Origin: Ichthyophis bannanicus
Lineage: Eukaryota; Chordata; Amphibia; Gymnophiona; Ichthyophiidae
Assembly (NCBI GenBank): GCA_033557465.1
Contig: CM066048.1
Location: 17,398,305 to 17,462,304 of the forward strand
Direction: 5' to 3'
Length of the DNA stretch: 64,000 nucleotides
The notes below the pieces were generated by a model. It made no database searches. It saw nothing but the letters and a program-made list of their open reading frames with translations, and was not told the DNA's origin. The translations under genes and the position numbers were made by a program. Shown here in pieces: positions 42,343 through 51,509 of the stretch; within the stretch, counting starts at the first letter, position 1; each line of letters opens with the position of its first letter.

Positions 42343-44338
42343 TTGTTGTTGTTGTTGTTAAGTGCCGTCGAGTCGGAGTCGACTCATGGCGACCCTCTGG
42401 ATAACTATCCTAAATTGTGTTCGGTCTTCAGTCAGGCGGCTCATTGTTGACAGACTGGTACCCGTAGCTGCTGTTATTGTATCAATCCATCTCATTGCTG
42501 GCCTTCCTCTTTTGTGTTGACCTTCTATCTTGCCAAGCATGATGTCTTTCTCTAATGATCTCTCTCTTCGCATGATGTGTCCAAAGTATGAAAGTCGAAG
42601 TCTTGTCATCTGAGCTTCTAAAGAAAGCTTAGGTTTGATCTCCTCTAGTACCGACTGGTTTGTTCTCCGGGCAGTCCATGGTATACACAGTATTCTCCGC
42701 CAGCACCATAATTCAAAGGCATCAATTTTCTTCCTGTCTGTCTTTTTCACTGTCCAGCTTTCACATCCATATGATGTTATTGAAAATACCATGGCCTGAA
42801 TAAGTCGAATCTTTGTATGGCGAGAGACATCTCTGCTCTTGAGAATCTTATCTAGGTCTTTCATAGCCATTGATTTCTTGACTGCTTGTTGCTTCTTTAT
42901 TGATAGTTGATCCAAGTAGGTTAAAGTTGTTCACAATTTCAATTTCTTCTCCTTCAACGATGAACCTGTTGATTATGCCAGTTGTCATGATCTTTGTCTT
43001 CTTTACATTAAGGTGCAGGCCTATTTTGAGACTATGTTCTTTGATTGTGAGAAGCAAATGTTTCAGATCATCTTCACTTTCAGCCAGTAATGTAGTATCA
43101 TCAGCATAGCGAAGGTTGTTGATGAGTCTTCCACCAATCTTCACACCTCTGTTGTCTTCATACAATCCTGCTTCTCTGATGATTTGTTCTGCATATAAAT
43201 TAAACAGGTAGGGGGAAAGTATGCAGCCTTGTCTTACACCTTTGCTTATTTTAAACCACTCTGTTTCTCCTTGTTCCGTTCGAACTGTTGCGTCTTGATC
43301 AATGTACAGACTGCGCAAGAAAACAAGCAGGTGTTCTGGTATACCCATGCTTCTTAATGTAGCCCAGAGTTTCTCATGGTTTACACAGTCAAAAGCCTTG
43401 CTATAGTCGATAAAGCACAAATAGATTTCCTTTTGGTATTCTTTAGTCTTTTCAAGGATCCATCTCACATCCGCAATGATGTCTCTTGTTCTTCGCCCTT
43501 TCCTGAACCCTGCTTGCACTTCAGGTAGTTCTTGTTCCAGGTATGGTTGTAGTCTCTTTTGAATAATCTTCAGTAGAATCATGCTGGCATGTGGGATCAG
43601 AGCGATTGTGCAATAATTTCCACAGTCAGTTGGATCACCTTTCTTTAGTATTGGTATAAACACAGATCTTTTCCAGTCAGTTGGCCATGATGTTGTCTTC
43701 CATATTTCTTGGCAGAGCCTTGTAAGTATGGTAACAGCTGCATCAAATTGCTGCAATACTTCTATGGGAATGCTATCAATGCCTGGTGCTTTGTTCTTTG
43801 ATAAGGCTTTCAATGCTGCTTCAACTTCTTCTTGTTGAAACGGCTGTTGGTCCACTTGATCTTTATCATATAAAAACTCTGTATATTCCTTCCACCTTTT
43901 CTTGATCTTCTCAGCATCATTCAACATAGAACCTTGAGCATCTTGTAACATTCCAATTCGAGGCTGGAACTTTTTCTTTAACTCTCGTAGCTTTAGGAAA
44001 GCCGATCTTGTTCTTCCTCTAATAGTTTCTGCTTCTATTTCCTTGTCCTGTCTTGCTGCACGTTGGAAATCTCTGAGTTCTGCGATTGTCTTTCTTGCTC
44101 CTCTGGCTTTAGCTTCTCTGCGTTTCTGGGCAATTTTCAGAGTTTCTTCCGTCATCCATTTTGGCCATTTTTGCTTTTTCACCTTTTGTAGAGACTTCTC
44201 GCTTTCTTCCAACACAACCTTCTTGATGTCATTCCATAACTCTTCCGGAGCTCTGTCATTTGTATCTAAAGCAGCAAATCGGTTTTGCAGGCAGTCTTTA
44301 AATTCCAGTGGTATATTCTCAAGGTCATATTTTGCTGC
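42343..44338 (-). mobile_element. RTE-type LINE (RTE-X-like), 5'-truncated
   Basis: Target duplications AGGAAGAAGAC at 42332-42342 and 44339-44349 bound it exactly. The 3' end on the minus strand is GAGTCGACTCCGACTCGACG followed by an AAC microsatellite (GTT repeats at 42343-42359 on plus), the usual RTE-X/L4-like ending. It lies in the left arm of the fold-back element. The SINEs at 29548 and 36972 share its 3' end. Confidence 0.9.
42358..44215 (-). pseudogene. RTE reverse transcriptase, one frameshift, endonuclease missing
   Basis: Long frame 44215-42848 (455 codons): ALSKNKAPGIDSIPIEVLQQ, WKRSVFIPILKKGDPTDCGN (RT lead), QAGFRKGRRTRDIIADVRWI, CFIDYSKAFDCVNHEKLW (first catalytic Asp), GVRQGCILSPYLFNLYAEQI, NLRYADDTTLLAESED (YADD codons 43097-43108). 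A frameshift near 42880 moves it to 42915-42358: MVFSITSYGCESWTV, CWRRILCIPWTARRTNQSVL, YFGHIMRRE, the RTE C-terminal domain. No APE endonuclease upstream, so it is a truncated, nearly intact copy. Confidence 0.9.
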
Positions 44339-44443
44339 AGGAAGAAGACATAAAATCTTAAAAATACTTTACAATTAAATTAAGCAACAAAGCGGTACTC
44401 ACTGGAGCACCCAGTGATGAAATGCACGTGGAAGGTAATCTTT

Positions 44444-45022
44444 TACGTATTACTCTAGCTGTGAAATGGATGACAAAGCAATGTTTATACATACCATTAC
44501 AAAAGGATATATACACTAACAGATAATGGAGAAAGTAAAACAAAATATTAACAAAATTTTGAAATAGAAAGATACATTGTACAGTCTGTTGATACTCTTT
44601 CCTGTTATGTAATGTATTAAATTTAGACACCACAAAATAAAATACACTAAAATTGAAGATTTATACAAAATGCCGCCAAAAGTAAGGAAATACAAAACAT
44701 GAATTCTTAAAAATAAACTTGTAATGTACTCAGTTGTGTCTAATAATTTATCAACTTTAAGAACGCTAATACCCAAGGGAGCACTTTACAAGAGTAAAGA
44801 AAACTAAAAATGATTTCTGTAGAGGCTCTATCCATAAAAACTGGTTATTTAATCATGTAATGTGCAGGGTTATGTATGGTAATTTATCGGCTCGGTGGTT
44901 ACTGATATTCAAAGTTGCACTACGAACAACTGTGCAAGGGTTGTGTCTAAAAGAAATATTGATTTGGAGTTAAAACTCTTTAGGTAGCTAAGTCATCTTC
45001 ATAGCCATTATGGTGCGCGCCC
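44444..45022. other. AT-rich centre of the fold-back element, no gene
   Basis: No long frame or repeat on either strand. It is the single-copy spacer between the two inverted arms. Confidence 0.5.
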
Positions 45023-45494
45023 AAGATTACCTTCCACGTGCAATTCATCACAGGGTGCTCCAGTGAGTACCGTTTTGTTGCTTAATTTAATTTTAAAGTA
45101 TTTTTAAGATTCTATGTCTTCTTCCTACAGTCCTACTCACGCCTCTTTTATAATTTTGTAGTATTTATGTGTGTTCCTCTGCCCTGCGTTCTGTTCTTTT
45201 AATTATAGTTTCACATTGATACAATTTTATATGTTGTATTTATGACATTTATATATTGTTTTAATCGTTGGATTTTATTTTACTTTAATTTATTTTATTT
45301 TAAAAGCTGCTTACCTCCTGAAGAAGGCGTTGCTGAAACACATTGGGGTTTATTCAATAAGGACTCCTGTGACCTTTACATGACTCTTGCTTCTTGTGTT
45401 CACTAGCCAGATCTTAAGCCCTCCCTTGGTTTACAAAATCTACTGTTCATCGTTGAATGCCCTACTACTACTACTACAACTACTATTACTGAAA

Positions 45495-45772
45495 GCATAG
45501 TTACTCACCTGTAACAGACGTTCTCCAGGGACAGCAGGAATCAGTCCTCATATATGAGTGATGTCGGCACTGACGGGGCCCGCGCAGAGCATTTCCCCAG
45601 CCTTTGGGAATACTACCATGCATGCATGGTCCCCTTCCCCCCCAAGGGTACCATCTTGCTCAGTCAGATGACATAGCTTAGGTAAAGGAGGCAACTCCAA
45701 GGGGAGGAGGGAGGGTTGTGAGGACTGATTCCTGTTGTCCCTAGAGAACACCTGTTACAGGTGAGTAAAGCA
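45495..45772. repeat. palindromic DIRS-end unit 1
   Basis: Arms GCATAGTTACTCACCTGTAA and CAGACGTTCTCCAGGGACAG (left) versus the reverse complement ending TTACAGGTGAGTAAAGCAC (right, to 45772), each about 60 bp. The inside repeats the DIRS 5' terminus (GCAGAGCATTTCCCCAGCCT; GTACCATCTTGCTCAGTC). No genes. Overlaps unit 2 by AGCAC. Confidence 0.75.
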
Positions 45773-46090
45773 CAGTTACTTACCTGTAACAGGTGATCTC
45801 TGGGAACAGCAGGAATTAGTCCTCACATATGGGTACGTCGGTACCGACGGAGCCTGAGCTGGAAAGCTCCCCAGCTTCCCAGAAGGAAGCTTTTGGGGCC
45901 TCCCACTGCACATGCGTACTGCCTTCCCGCCTTCCTGACCAGCTCTCCTCAGTTCGAGTTTATAGCTGAGACAATAGAGAGAGGAAAGGAAGATAGATAG
46001 AAGATACAACTCCTAGGGGAGGTGGGTGGGTTGTGAGGACTAATTCCTGCTGTTCCCAGAGATCACCTGTTACAGGTAAGTAACTGTGCT
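45769..46090. repeat. palindromic DIRS-end unit 2
   Basis: Arms AGCACAGTTACTTACCTGTA with ACAGGTGATCTCTGGGAACA (left) and the exact reverse complement ending GTAACTGTGCT (46090). The inside has GGTACGTCGGTACCGACGGA, CCTGAGCTGGAAAGCTCCCC and TTCCCAGAAGGAAGCTTTTG, which match the 5' terminus of DIRS copy 3 (51240-51350, reverse complement). It directly abuts the 3' end of copy 3. Confidence 0.8.
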
Positions 46091-46227
46091 ATCTCCAGGA
46101 ACAAGCAGGAATAAGTCCTCACATATGGGGACTCCCTAGCTAAGATGCCTGGGAGATCCCCTTCCAAGGGTTCGCCATCTTCGTATGGATCTCAGGCATC
46201 CATCCTGGGAAGGTGGGCAGGAGTTGT

Positions 46228-49101
46228 TCAAGTATAGAACAGGTGTTTGAGGACAGCCTGACCAAACAAGGCATCCCGGCGGGAGTTCTTGTCCAAACAG
46301 TAATGGGCTGTAAAGGTATGAACCGAGGCCCATGTGGCGGCTCGACAGATCTGATCTATAGATACAGAGTGAAGATGAGCCATAGAAGTGGCCATGGCTC
46401 TCACATTGTGAGCTGTGACATGGCCTTCCAGAGAAATATTTTTACTCTGGTAAGCAAAGGAAATACACTGAGCAATCCAATTGGAAAGTGTACGTTTGGA
46501 GACTGGAAGTCCCAAATGAGAAGGATCAAAAGCCACGAAAAGCTGGGAAGACTTTCGATGTGGCTGAGTCCTGTTGAGGTAAAAGGCAAGAGCTCTTTTA
46601 CAATCTAGAGTATGAAGGTTCCTCTCTGCACTGGATGCATGAGGAGCTGGAAAAAAGACAGGTAGATATACCTCTTGATTAAGATGAAAAGGCGAGACCA
46701 CTTTGGGCATAAAGTGGGGATTCGTCCTAAGGACCACCTTATCATGATGAAACCTGGTATAAGGTGGATGAGCCACTAAGGCCTGTAGTTCACTGATGCG
46801 GCGAGCCGAAGTGACTGCAATAAGGAAAATGACCTTCCAGGAAAGAAATTTCAAGGAGGTAGAAACCAACGGTTCAAAAGGTGGCTTCATAAGCTGACCT
46901 AGAACTAGGTTCAAATCCCATGCTACCGGAGGAGGCCGGATGGGAGGTTTAGTTAGAGTCAGGCCTCTCATGAACCTTGAAATAAGAGGATGAGAGGAGA
47001 CAGGTTGTCCATTTATAGGTTGTAAAGATGCTGCAATAGCACTCAAATGGACTCTTACTGAATTCGTCTTAAGGCCTGCATTGGAAAGATGCAGGAGATA
47101 GTCTAATAGAGAATTCAAAGGAAGTGCTAGAGGGTCAAGACCCTGTTGAGCACACCAAATGGAAAAGCGTTTCCATTTGAAAGCATAGGAACGCCTCGTG
47201 GAGGGTTTCCTAGAGGCATGAAGGATATCTTTCACTGGTTGAGAAAGATTGAAGTCATGAAGGCTTAGGCCTTCAGTAACCAAGCTCTGAGGTGTAGGGA
47301 CTTGGGGTTTGGGTGCCACAAAGCCCCCTCCTCCTGAGACAGAAGGTCTGGCGCAGCTCCCAGGTCCAGAGAGGGTCCCTGGGAGAGATGCAGAAGTAGA
47401 GGGAACCACACTTGGCGTGGCCAGCGTGGAGCTATGAGGATCATCGATCCGTGATCTCTCTGGAGTTTGAACAGAGTCTTGGGAATCAAAGGAATGGGTG
47501 GAAAGGCATATAGGAATTCCTGACCCCAATGCAGGAGAAAGGCGTCGTTGGCCTGAGCTCCCTGACACGGATTCCTGGAACAGAACCGGGGAAGTTTGGC
47601 ATTCCATGGACTTGCAAAGAGGTCTATGTCCGGGGTTCCCCATTCCTGAAAGATTCTGCCTATCTGGTCCATATGTAGGGACCATTCGTGTGGAAGCAGA
47701 ACTCGACTGAGTCTGTCTGCCCGAGAGTTTTGAACCCCTGGAAGATATACTGCCAGAAGATGAATTTGATGCTCTCTGGCGAAGGCCCATAATCTGAGAG
47801 CTTCGTTGCAAAGCGACAGAGAGCCTGTCCCTCCTTGTTTGTTTACGTAGAACATGGCTACCTGATTGTCTGTCTGGACTAGGACGGTCAGGTTGACCAG
47901 GAGGGTATGGAAGACTTTGAGGGCAAAGAAGATTGCTCGCAGTTCCAGGAGGTTGATGTGAAGGGTGGTCTCCTGTGGAGACCAAGTACCCTGAGTGGAG
48001 AGGGATTGTAGATGGGCTCCCCACCCTGTTTGGGAGGCATCTGTTGTGAGGGTTGCTTGGGGCAACAAAGGTTGGAAGGGGGCCCCCAACAACAGATTCT
48101 TGGTGGACATCCACCATTGGAGGGACCAAAACAGACGCTTTGAGGTGAGGATTTGGTCGGAGAGCGCTCCTGATGCTTGAGTCCACTGGGTGGCCAAGGT
48201 CCATTGAGCTGCTCTCATATGAAGACGAGCGTAGGGCACCACGTGAACTGTGGAGGCCATGTGGCCCAGAAGTCGCAGCATTTCTCTGGCTGTCAAATGA
48301 CTGCTGGACTGAGCTTGGGAGGCCAAGCACAGCAGACGTTAGCCCCGGACTTGAGGTAGGTAGGCCCTTGCAGTGGTGGTGTCCAACTGGGCCCCTATGA
48401 ATTCCAGAGACTGAGTAGGGATAAGTTGAGACTTGGGAAGGTTTACCACCAGTCCCAGATACTGCAGAATGTGCCTTGTGCGGTCCAGGGAAATCTGGGC
48501 CTCTGGCTGAGATGGAGCTCGGATGAGCCAGTCGTCCAGATATGGGAATACAAAAATTCCCAGACCTCTTAGAAATGCGGCAACAACTGCCATGCATTTG
48601 GTGAACACTCTTGGAGCAGAGGCTAGACCGAAGGGAAGTACTCTGTACTGGAAATGTTTTCCCTGAAACAGAAATCTTAGATATTTTCTGTGGGATGGGT
48701 GGATGAGTATATGTGTGTACGCATCCTTGAGATCTAGAGAACAAAGCCAATCCTGACTCTGAAGGTATGGAAGGAGAATGCCTAGAGAAAGCATTTTGAA
48801 TTTCTCCTTGTACAGGAATTTGTTCAATTCTCTCAGATCTAGGATAGGTCTGAATCCCCCTGTCTTCTTTGTTATGAGAAAATAAGGGGAGTAGAATCCT
48901 GTCCCTTATTGAAGAAGAGGAACCTCTTCTATTGCCCCTTGGGCAAGGAGAGAAGAGACCTCCTGATCCAACAGGCCCAGGAGAGATGGGGGAGAATTGA
49001 AGTGCCTCACCATGGTATATGGAGGAAGGTTGGAAAAATGAAGTTTGTAGCCCTCTCTGATGATAGAGAGGGTCCATTGCTCTGATGTAATTTGCTCCCA
49101 T
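46228..49101 (-). CDS. DIRS tyrosine recombinase frame (957 codons), YR domain at C-terminus
   Basis: The YR proper is roughly the last 340 residues: an N-terminal core-binding part (RKPSTRRSYAFKWKRFSIWC), the catalytic Arg in SARRISELQAL (near 46800), GHVTAHNVRAMATSMA (HxxR near 46400) and the catalytic Tyr in TAHYCLD (TAC at 46300-46302). All of R, H, R and Y are present. The first ~600 residues are an open frame fully overlapping pol; they are Ser/Pro/Arg-rich and probably reflect the overlap of the two genes. The YR start codon is uncertain. The protein would integrate the circular DNA copy in the nucleus. Confidence 0.85.
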   Translation of the reverse strand: MGANYIRAMDPLYHQRGLQTSFFQPSSIYHGEALQFSPISPGPVGSGGLFSPCPRGNRRGSSSSIRDRILLPLFSHNKEDRGIQTYPRSERIEQIPVQGEIQNAFSRHSPSIPSESGLALFSRSQGCVHTYTHPPIPQKISKISVSGKTFPVQSTSLRSSLCSKSVHQMHGSCCRISKRSGNFCIPISGRLAHPSSISARGPDFPGPHKAHSAVSGTGGKPSQVSTYPYSVSGIHRGPVGHHHCKGLPTSSPGLTSAVLGLPSSVQQSFDSQRNAATSGPHGLHSSRGALRSSSYESSSMDLGHPVDSSIRSALRPNPHLKASVLVPPMVDVHQESVVGGPLPTFVAPSNPHNRCLPNRVGSPSTIPLHSGYLVSTGDHPSHQPPGTASNLLCPQSLPYPPGQPDRPSPDRQSGSHVLRKQTRRDRLSVALQRSSQIMGLRQRASNSSSGSISSRGSKLSGRQTQSSSASTRMVPTYGPDRQNLSGMGNPGHRPLCKSMECQTSPVLFQESVSGSSGQRRLSPALGSGIPICLSTHSFDSQDSVQTPERSRIDDPHSSTLATPSVVPSTSASLPGTLSGPGSCARPSVSGGGGFVAPKPQVPTPQSLVTEGLSLHDFNLSQPVKDILHASRKPSTRRSYAFKWKRFSIWCAQQGLDPLALPLNSLLDYLLHLSNAGLKTNSVRVHLSAIAASLQPINGQPVSSHPLISRFMRGLTLTKPPIRPPPVAWDLNLVLGQLMKPPFEPLVSTSLKFLSWKVIFLIAVTSARRISELQALVAHPPYTRFHHDKVVLRTNPHFMPKVVSPFHLNQEVYLPVFFPAPHASSAERNLHTLDCKRALAFYLNRTQPHRKSSQLFVAFDPSHLGLPVSKRTLSNWIAQCISFAYQSKNISLEGHVTAHNVRAMATSMAHLHSVSIDQICRAATWASVHTFTAHYCLDKNSRRDALFGQAVLKHLFYT

Positions 49102-49280
49102 CTGGGAGCAAAGTGAGCTAACCTTCCGGGAATGGTGAGGGGCTCTGGTTGTTCTAGAACCAGAAAGGTTAAGTTCTCTAGGGGCAAGTCAAAACCCCTG
49201 AGGGGGTTGAGCCTGCTGAGGAGTGGCAGACACTGCAGGCTTTGACCTTGCCTGTTTAGGTTGCTGACGTTTAGCAGCAA
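47265..49280 (-). pseudogene. DIRS RT-RNase H (copy 3), two TAA codons
   Basis: One frame throughout: PGRLAHFAPRWEQITSEQWT (N-terminal block), TAA at 48908-48906, FYSPYFLITKKTGGFRPILD, CSLDLKDAYTHILIHPSHRK, FPYLDDWLIRAP (YLDD codons 48542-48531), QSLEFIGAQLDT, TAA at 48341-48339, then RNase H: TLTTDASQTGWGAHL, INLLELRAIFFAL, QTDNQVAMFYVNKQGGTGS, ADRLSRVLLPHEW and DIDLFASPWNAKLP. All RT and RNase H catalytic acids seen in the family are present. Stop-free apart from the two TAAs. Confidence 0.9.
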
Positions 49281-51003
49281 AACGAGGCTGAGAAGATTGT
49301 TGGCCAGTATTTGTGGAAAATCTGGCCTTCTTGTAGTAAGGCCTCTTGAAAGACTTTTTCTTGGCAGGAGTAGAGGTAGACTTAGAAAGTCTATCTAATG
49401 TAGCATTTTCTGCGTCCATTTGAGTGGCTTTAATTTACCAGTCTTTACCAAATAAGTTCTCACCTGTACAGGGCAGATTCCGTAAGCCATCCAGGACCCA
49501 GGGTTCTAGGTCAGAGGCCTGGAGCCAAGCAAGTCGTCGGGCTGCAATAGCAATGCCCGAAGCTCTACCGGCACCCTCAAAGGAATCAAATGCTGCTCTG
49601 TTGGAGAACTTAGAAACATCTAGAAGCTGTTTCACCAGAGAAATGAACTCCTCCTTTCTATCCTCATGGATAAAGGAGGCAAAATGCCGTACCTTTAGGG
49701 CAAGTTCCCTTAGAAACATGCCCATATACAGACTGTATGAATTAATCCTGGCTATAAGCATACTAGCCTGGAAGATTTTCCTACCAAAAGAGTCTAGGGT
49801 CTTACATTCCCGTCCTGGAGGGGTAGAAGAGTGCCTTTTGGTACTCTTAATCTTTTTCAGCGCAGACTTCACCACAATGGAATGGTGAGGCAGCTGAGTT
49901 TTTTGAAAACCAGGAGAAGGAGGGACCCGGTACATGGTGTCCAACCTACGGGAATGAGGAGACAACGTTAGAGGAGCCTCCCATAAGTCCATCAAGTGTT
50001 CTTGAAGGATTTCATGGATAGGCAGGGTGACTGCCTCTTTAGGAACCTTAGGGTATCCTAAAATATCCAATTTCTTTGATCTAGGAGGTTCTTTTTCAGA
50101 GGATGTGGTAATAGAAAGTCCTTTAGCTACTTCTATAATGAAGTCTTGAAAGGACAAATCCTCTGGTGGAGACATTCTCCTCTTTGGGGAAGAAGGCTCT
50201 TCAGGAAGAACTAGAGACAGCTCATCAGAGTCATCAGAGGAGTCAAAATCCTCAGAAGAATCAGAGTATCCTCTATTTGCTTCCAACGCACGATACGCAT
50301 ACTGATCGGTATCGACATCGGGCGTACCGGGTATGGGATCGGTATCGGGAGAAAACACGGATCCGGCATGCGGAACCGATCTGCGTTTGGAAGACGATGG
50401 TCTCGGTTCCGGTATGGAAGACAGTACCGGAACCGCTAGATGCGGTACCGAGGGCGTCGCAGCGTTAATGAAAGCCAGAACGGCCTGCTGCATGGTCTGG
50501 ACAGTATTGCCCATAGACGCCACTGCTGCCTGGATGTCGGTACCGGCATGGGCCGGTACCCCAGAGCAGTCTAACAGGTGATCGGTCGAGGCCGTGCCAT
50601 CGATGTCAACCTGTAACCCCATAGATGGTGCTTTGGAAGCCAGAGCTTCCCGCCGGGGTTGTTTGGCTGGGGCATGGTCCTCAGATTCAAAATTGAGAGC
50701 CTCTCGATGCTTTGAAGGAGATTTGCTCTTTGAGGACCTGCCCGAAGAAGGTTTGGTTACCTGAGATCCATCCGGAGAGGAAGACCTGGATAACTGTGAT
50801 GCTGGATTATCTGAAGCAAACAGCACATGGAATTTGTTGGCCCGGTTCTGCAAACCACGTTTAGACATTTGGGAGCAGGATGGGCAGTCCGGAATGGAGT
50901 GGTCAGGTCCCAAACATTTAAGACACCAATCATGGGTGTCTGTGACTGAAATAATAGCACTACACTTGGTACACTTCTTGAAACCAGGGGCTGGTTTCTC
51001 CAT
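49189..51003 (-). pseudogene. DIRS gag (copy 3), one TAA codon
   Basis: ATG at 51003. Residues 1-45 hold a CxxC...CxxC...H...CxxC knuckle (FKKCTKC, THDWCLKCLGPDHSIPDC, CPSC). Then come a Ser-rich linker, an Asp/Ser-rich acidic stretch (SDSSEDFDSSDDSDELSL), FQDFIIEVAKGLS, the capsid-like part (DSFGRKIFQASMLIARINSY) and WVLDGLRNLPCTGENLFGKD. A TAA at 49437-49435 interrupts it; the same frame continues with a Lys/Gln-rich basic tail to 49189. Probably RNA-binding Gag of the DIRS particle. Confidence 0.88.
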
Positions 51004-51159
51004 GAGGAGAATTTGTGTAGGCCTGAGGCCTAACCGAAGTCACCAAGTTGCTAAATAAAAGTTTTTTTGTTTTTTTTGTAAAGAAAAGAAAAGAAAGACC
51101 GGCGGTACCGGTTTCGGTATGGGGAAGGCAGGTACGCGGTCTAAAGAAACAAACTAAAA

Positions 51160-51376
51160 TAAGAATTTCTTCAGCGGTGACAGGAACACGACCTGCTGGC
51201 TCCGCGGAAAAAGAGAAACTGAGGAGAGCTGGTCAGGAAGGCGGGAAGGCAGTGCGCATGTGCAGTGGGAGGCCACAAAAGCTTCCTTCTGGGAAGCTGG
51301 GGAGCTTTCCCACTCAGGCTCCGTCGGTACCGACGTACCCATATGTGAGGACTTATTCCTGCTTGTTCCTGGAGAT
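51160..51376 (-). repeat. DIRS 5' terminal repeat (copy 3)
   Basis: On plus: TGCGCATGTGCAGTGGGAGG, AGCTTCCTTCTGGGAAGCTG, CCGTCGGTACCGACGTACCC, ATATGTGAGGACTTATTCCT and GCTTGTTCCTGGAGAT. The reverse complement recurs within palindromic unit 2 and, for the outermost ~40 bp, at the 3' end of the element (46091-46130). Confidence 0.8.
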
Positions 51377-51509
51377 CTACGCTTTCTCCAGGAACAAGGA
51401 GAAGTCAGTCCTCACATATGGGACACCCTAGCTCCAGGCTGCCAGGACCCAAACCACGACAGCAGCAGCTGCGACCCAAAGGAGGTCATGAGTTGCAGAA
51501 GGTGAGTTC

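Larger units (their letters stand above)
42022..45402. mobile_element. fold-back retroelement with 15-bp target duplications
   Basis: Flanked by identical CTAGCCAGATCTTAA at 42007-42021 and 45403-45417. The left arm (42067-42342 plus 44350-44443, split by an RTE insertion) is the reverse complement of the right arm (45023-45402), about 375-380 bp each, with a few percent mismatches. A unique AT-rich centre (44444-45022) separates them and 45 extra bases lie at the left edge. A 15-bp duplication suggests retrotransposition. Inverted long repeats and a hammerhead-like core (42130-42151 minus; 45318-45339 plus) recall Penelope-like elements, but no RT is present. Confidence 0.7.
46091..51376 (-). 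mobile_element. DIRS retrotransposon copy 3, nearly intact (5.3 kb)
   Basis: Minus strand: 5' terminus at 51376 (ATCTCCAGGAACAAGCAGGA), leader, gag (51003-49189), pol (49280-47265), YR (frame 49101-46228) and 3' terminus at 46091. Both ends carry CTCCAGGAACAAGCAGGAAT plus AAGTCCTCACATATGG as inverted repeats. The genes overlap: pol starts before gag ends, and the YR frame overlaps almost all of pol. Only three TAA codons break the coding frames. Its neighbour copy 4 abuts at 51376/51377. Confidence 0.93.
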
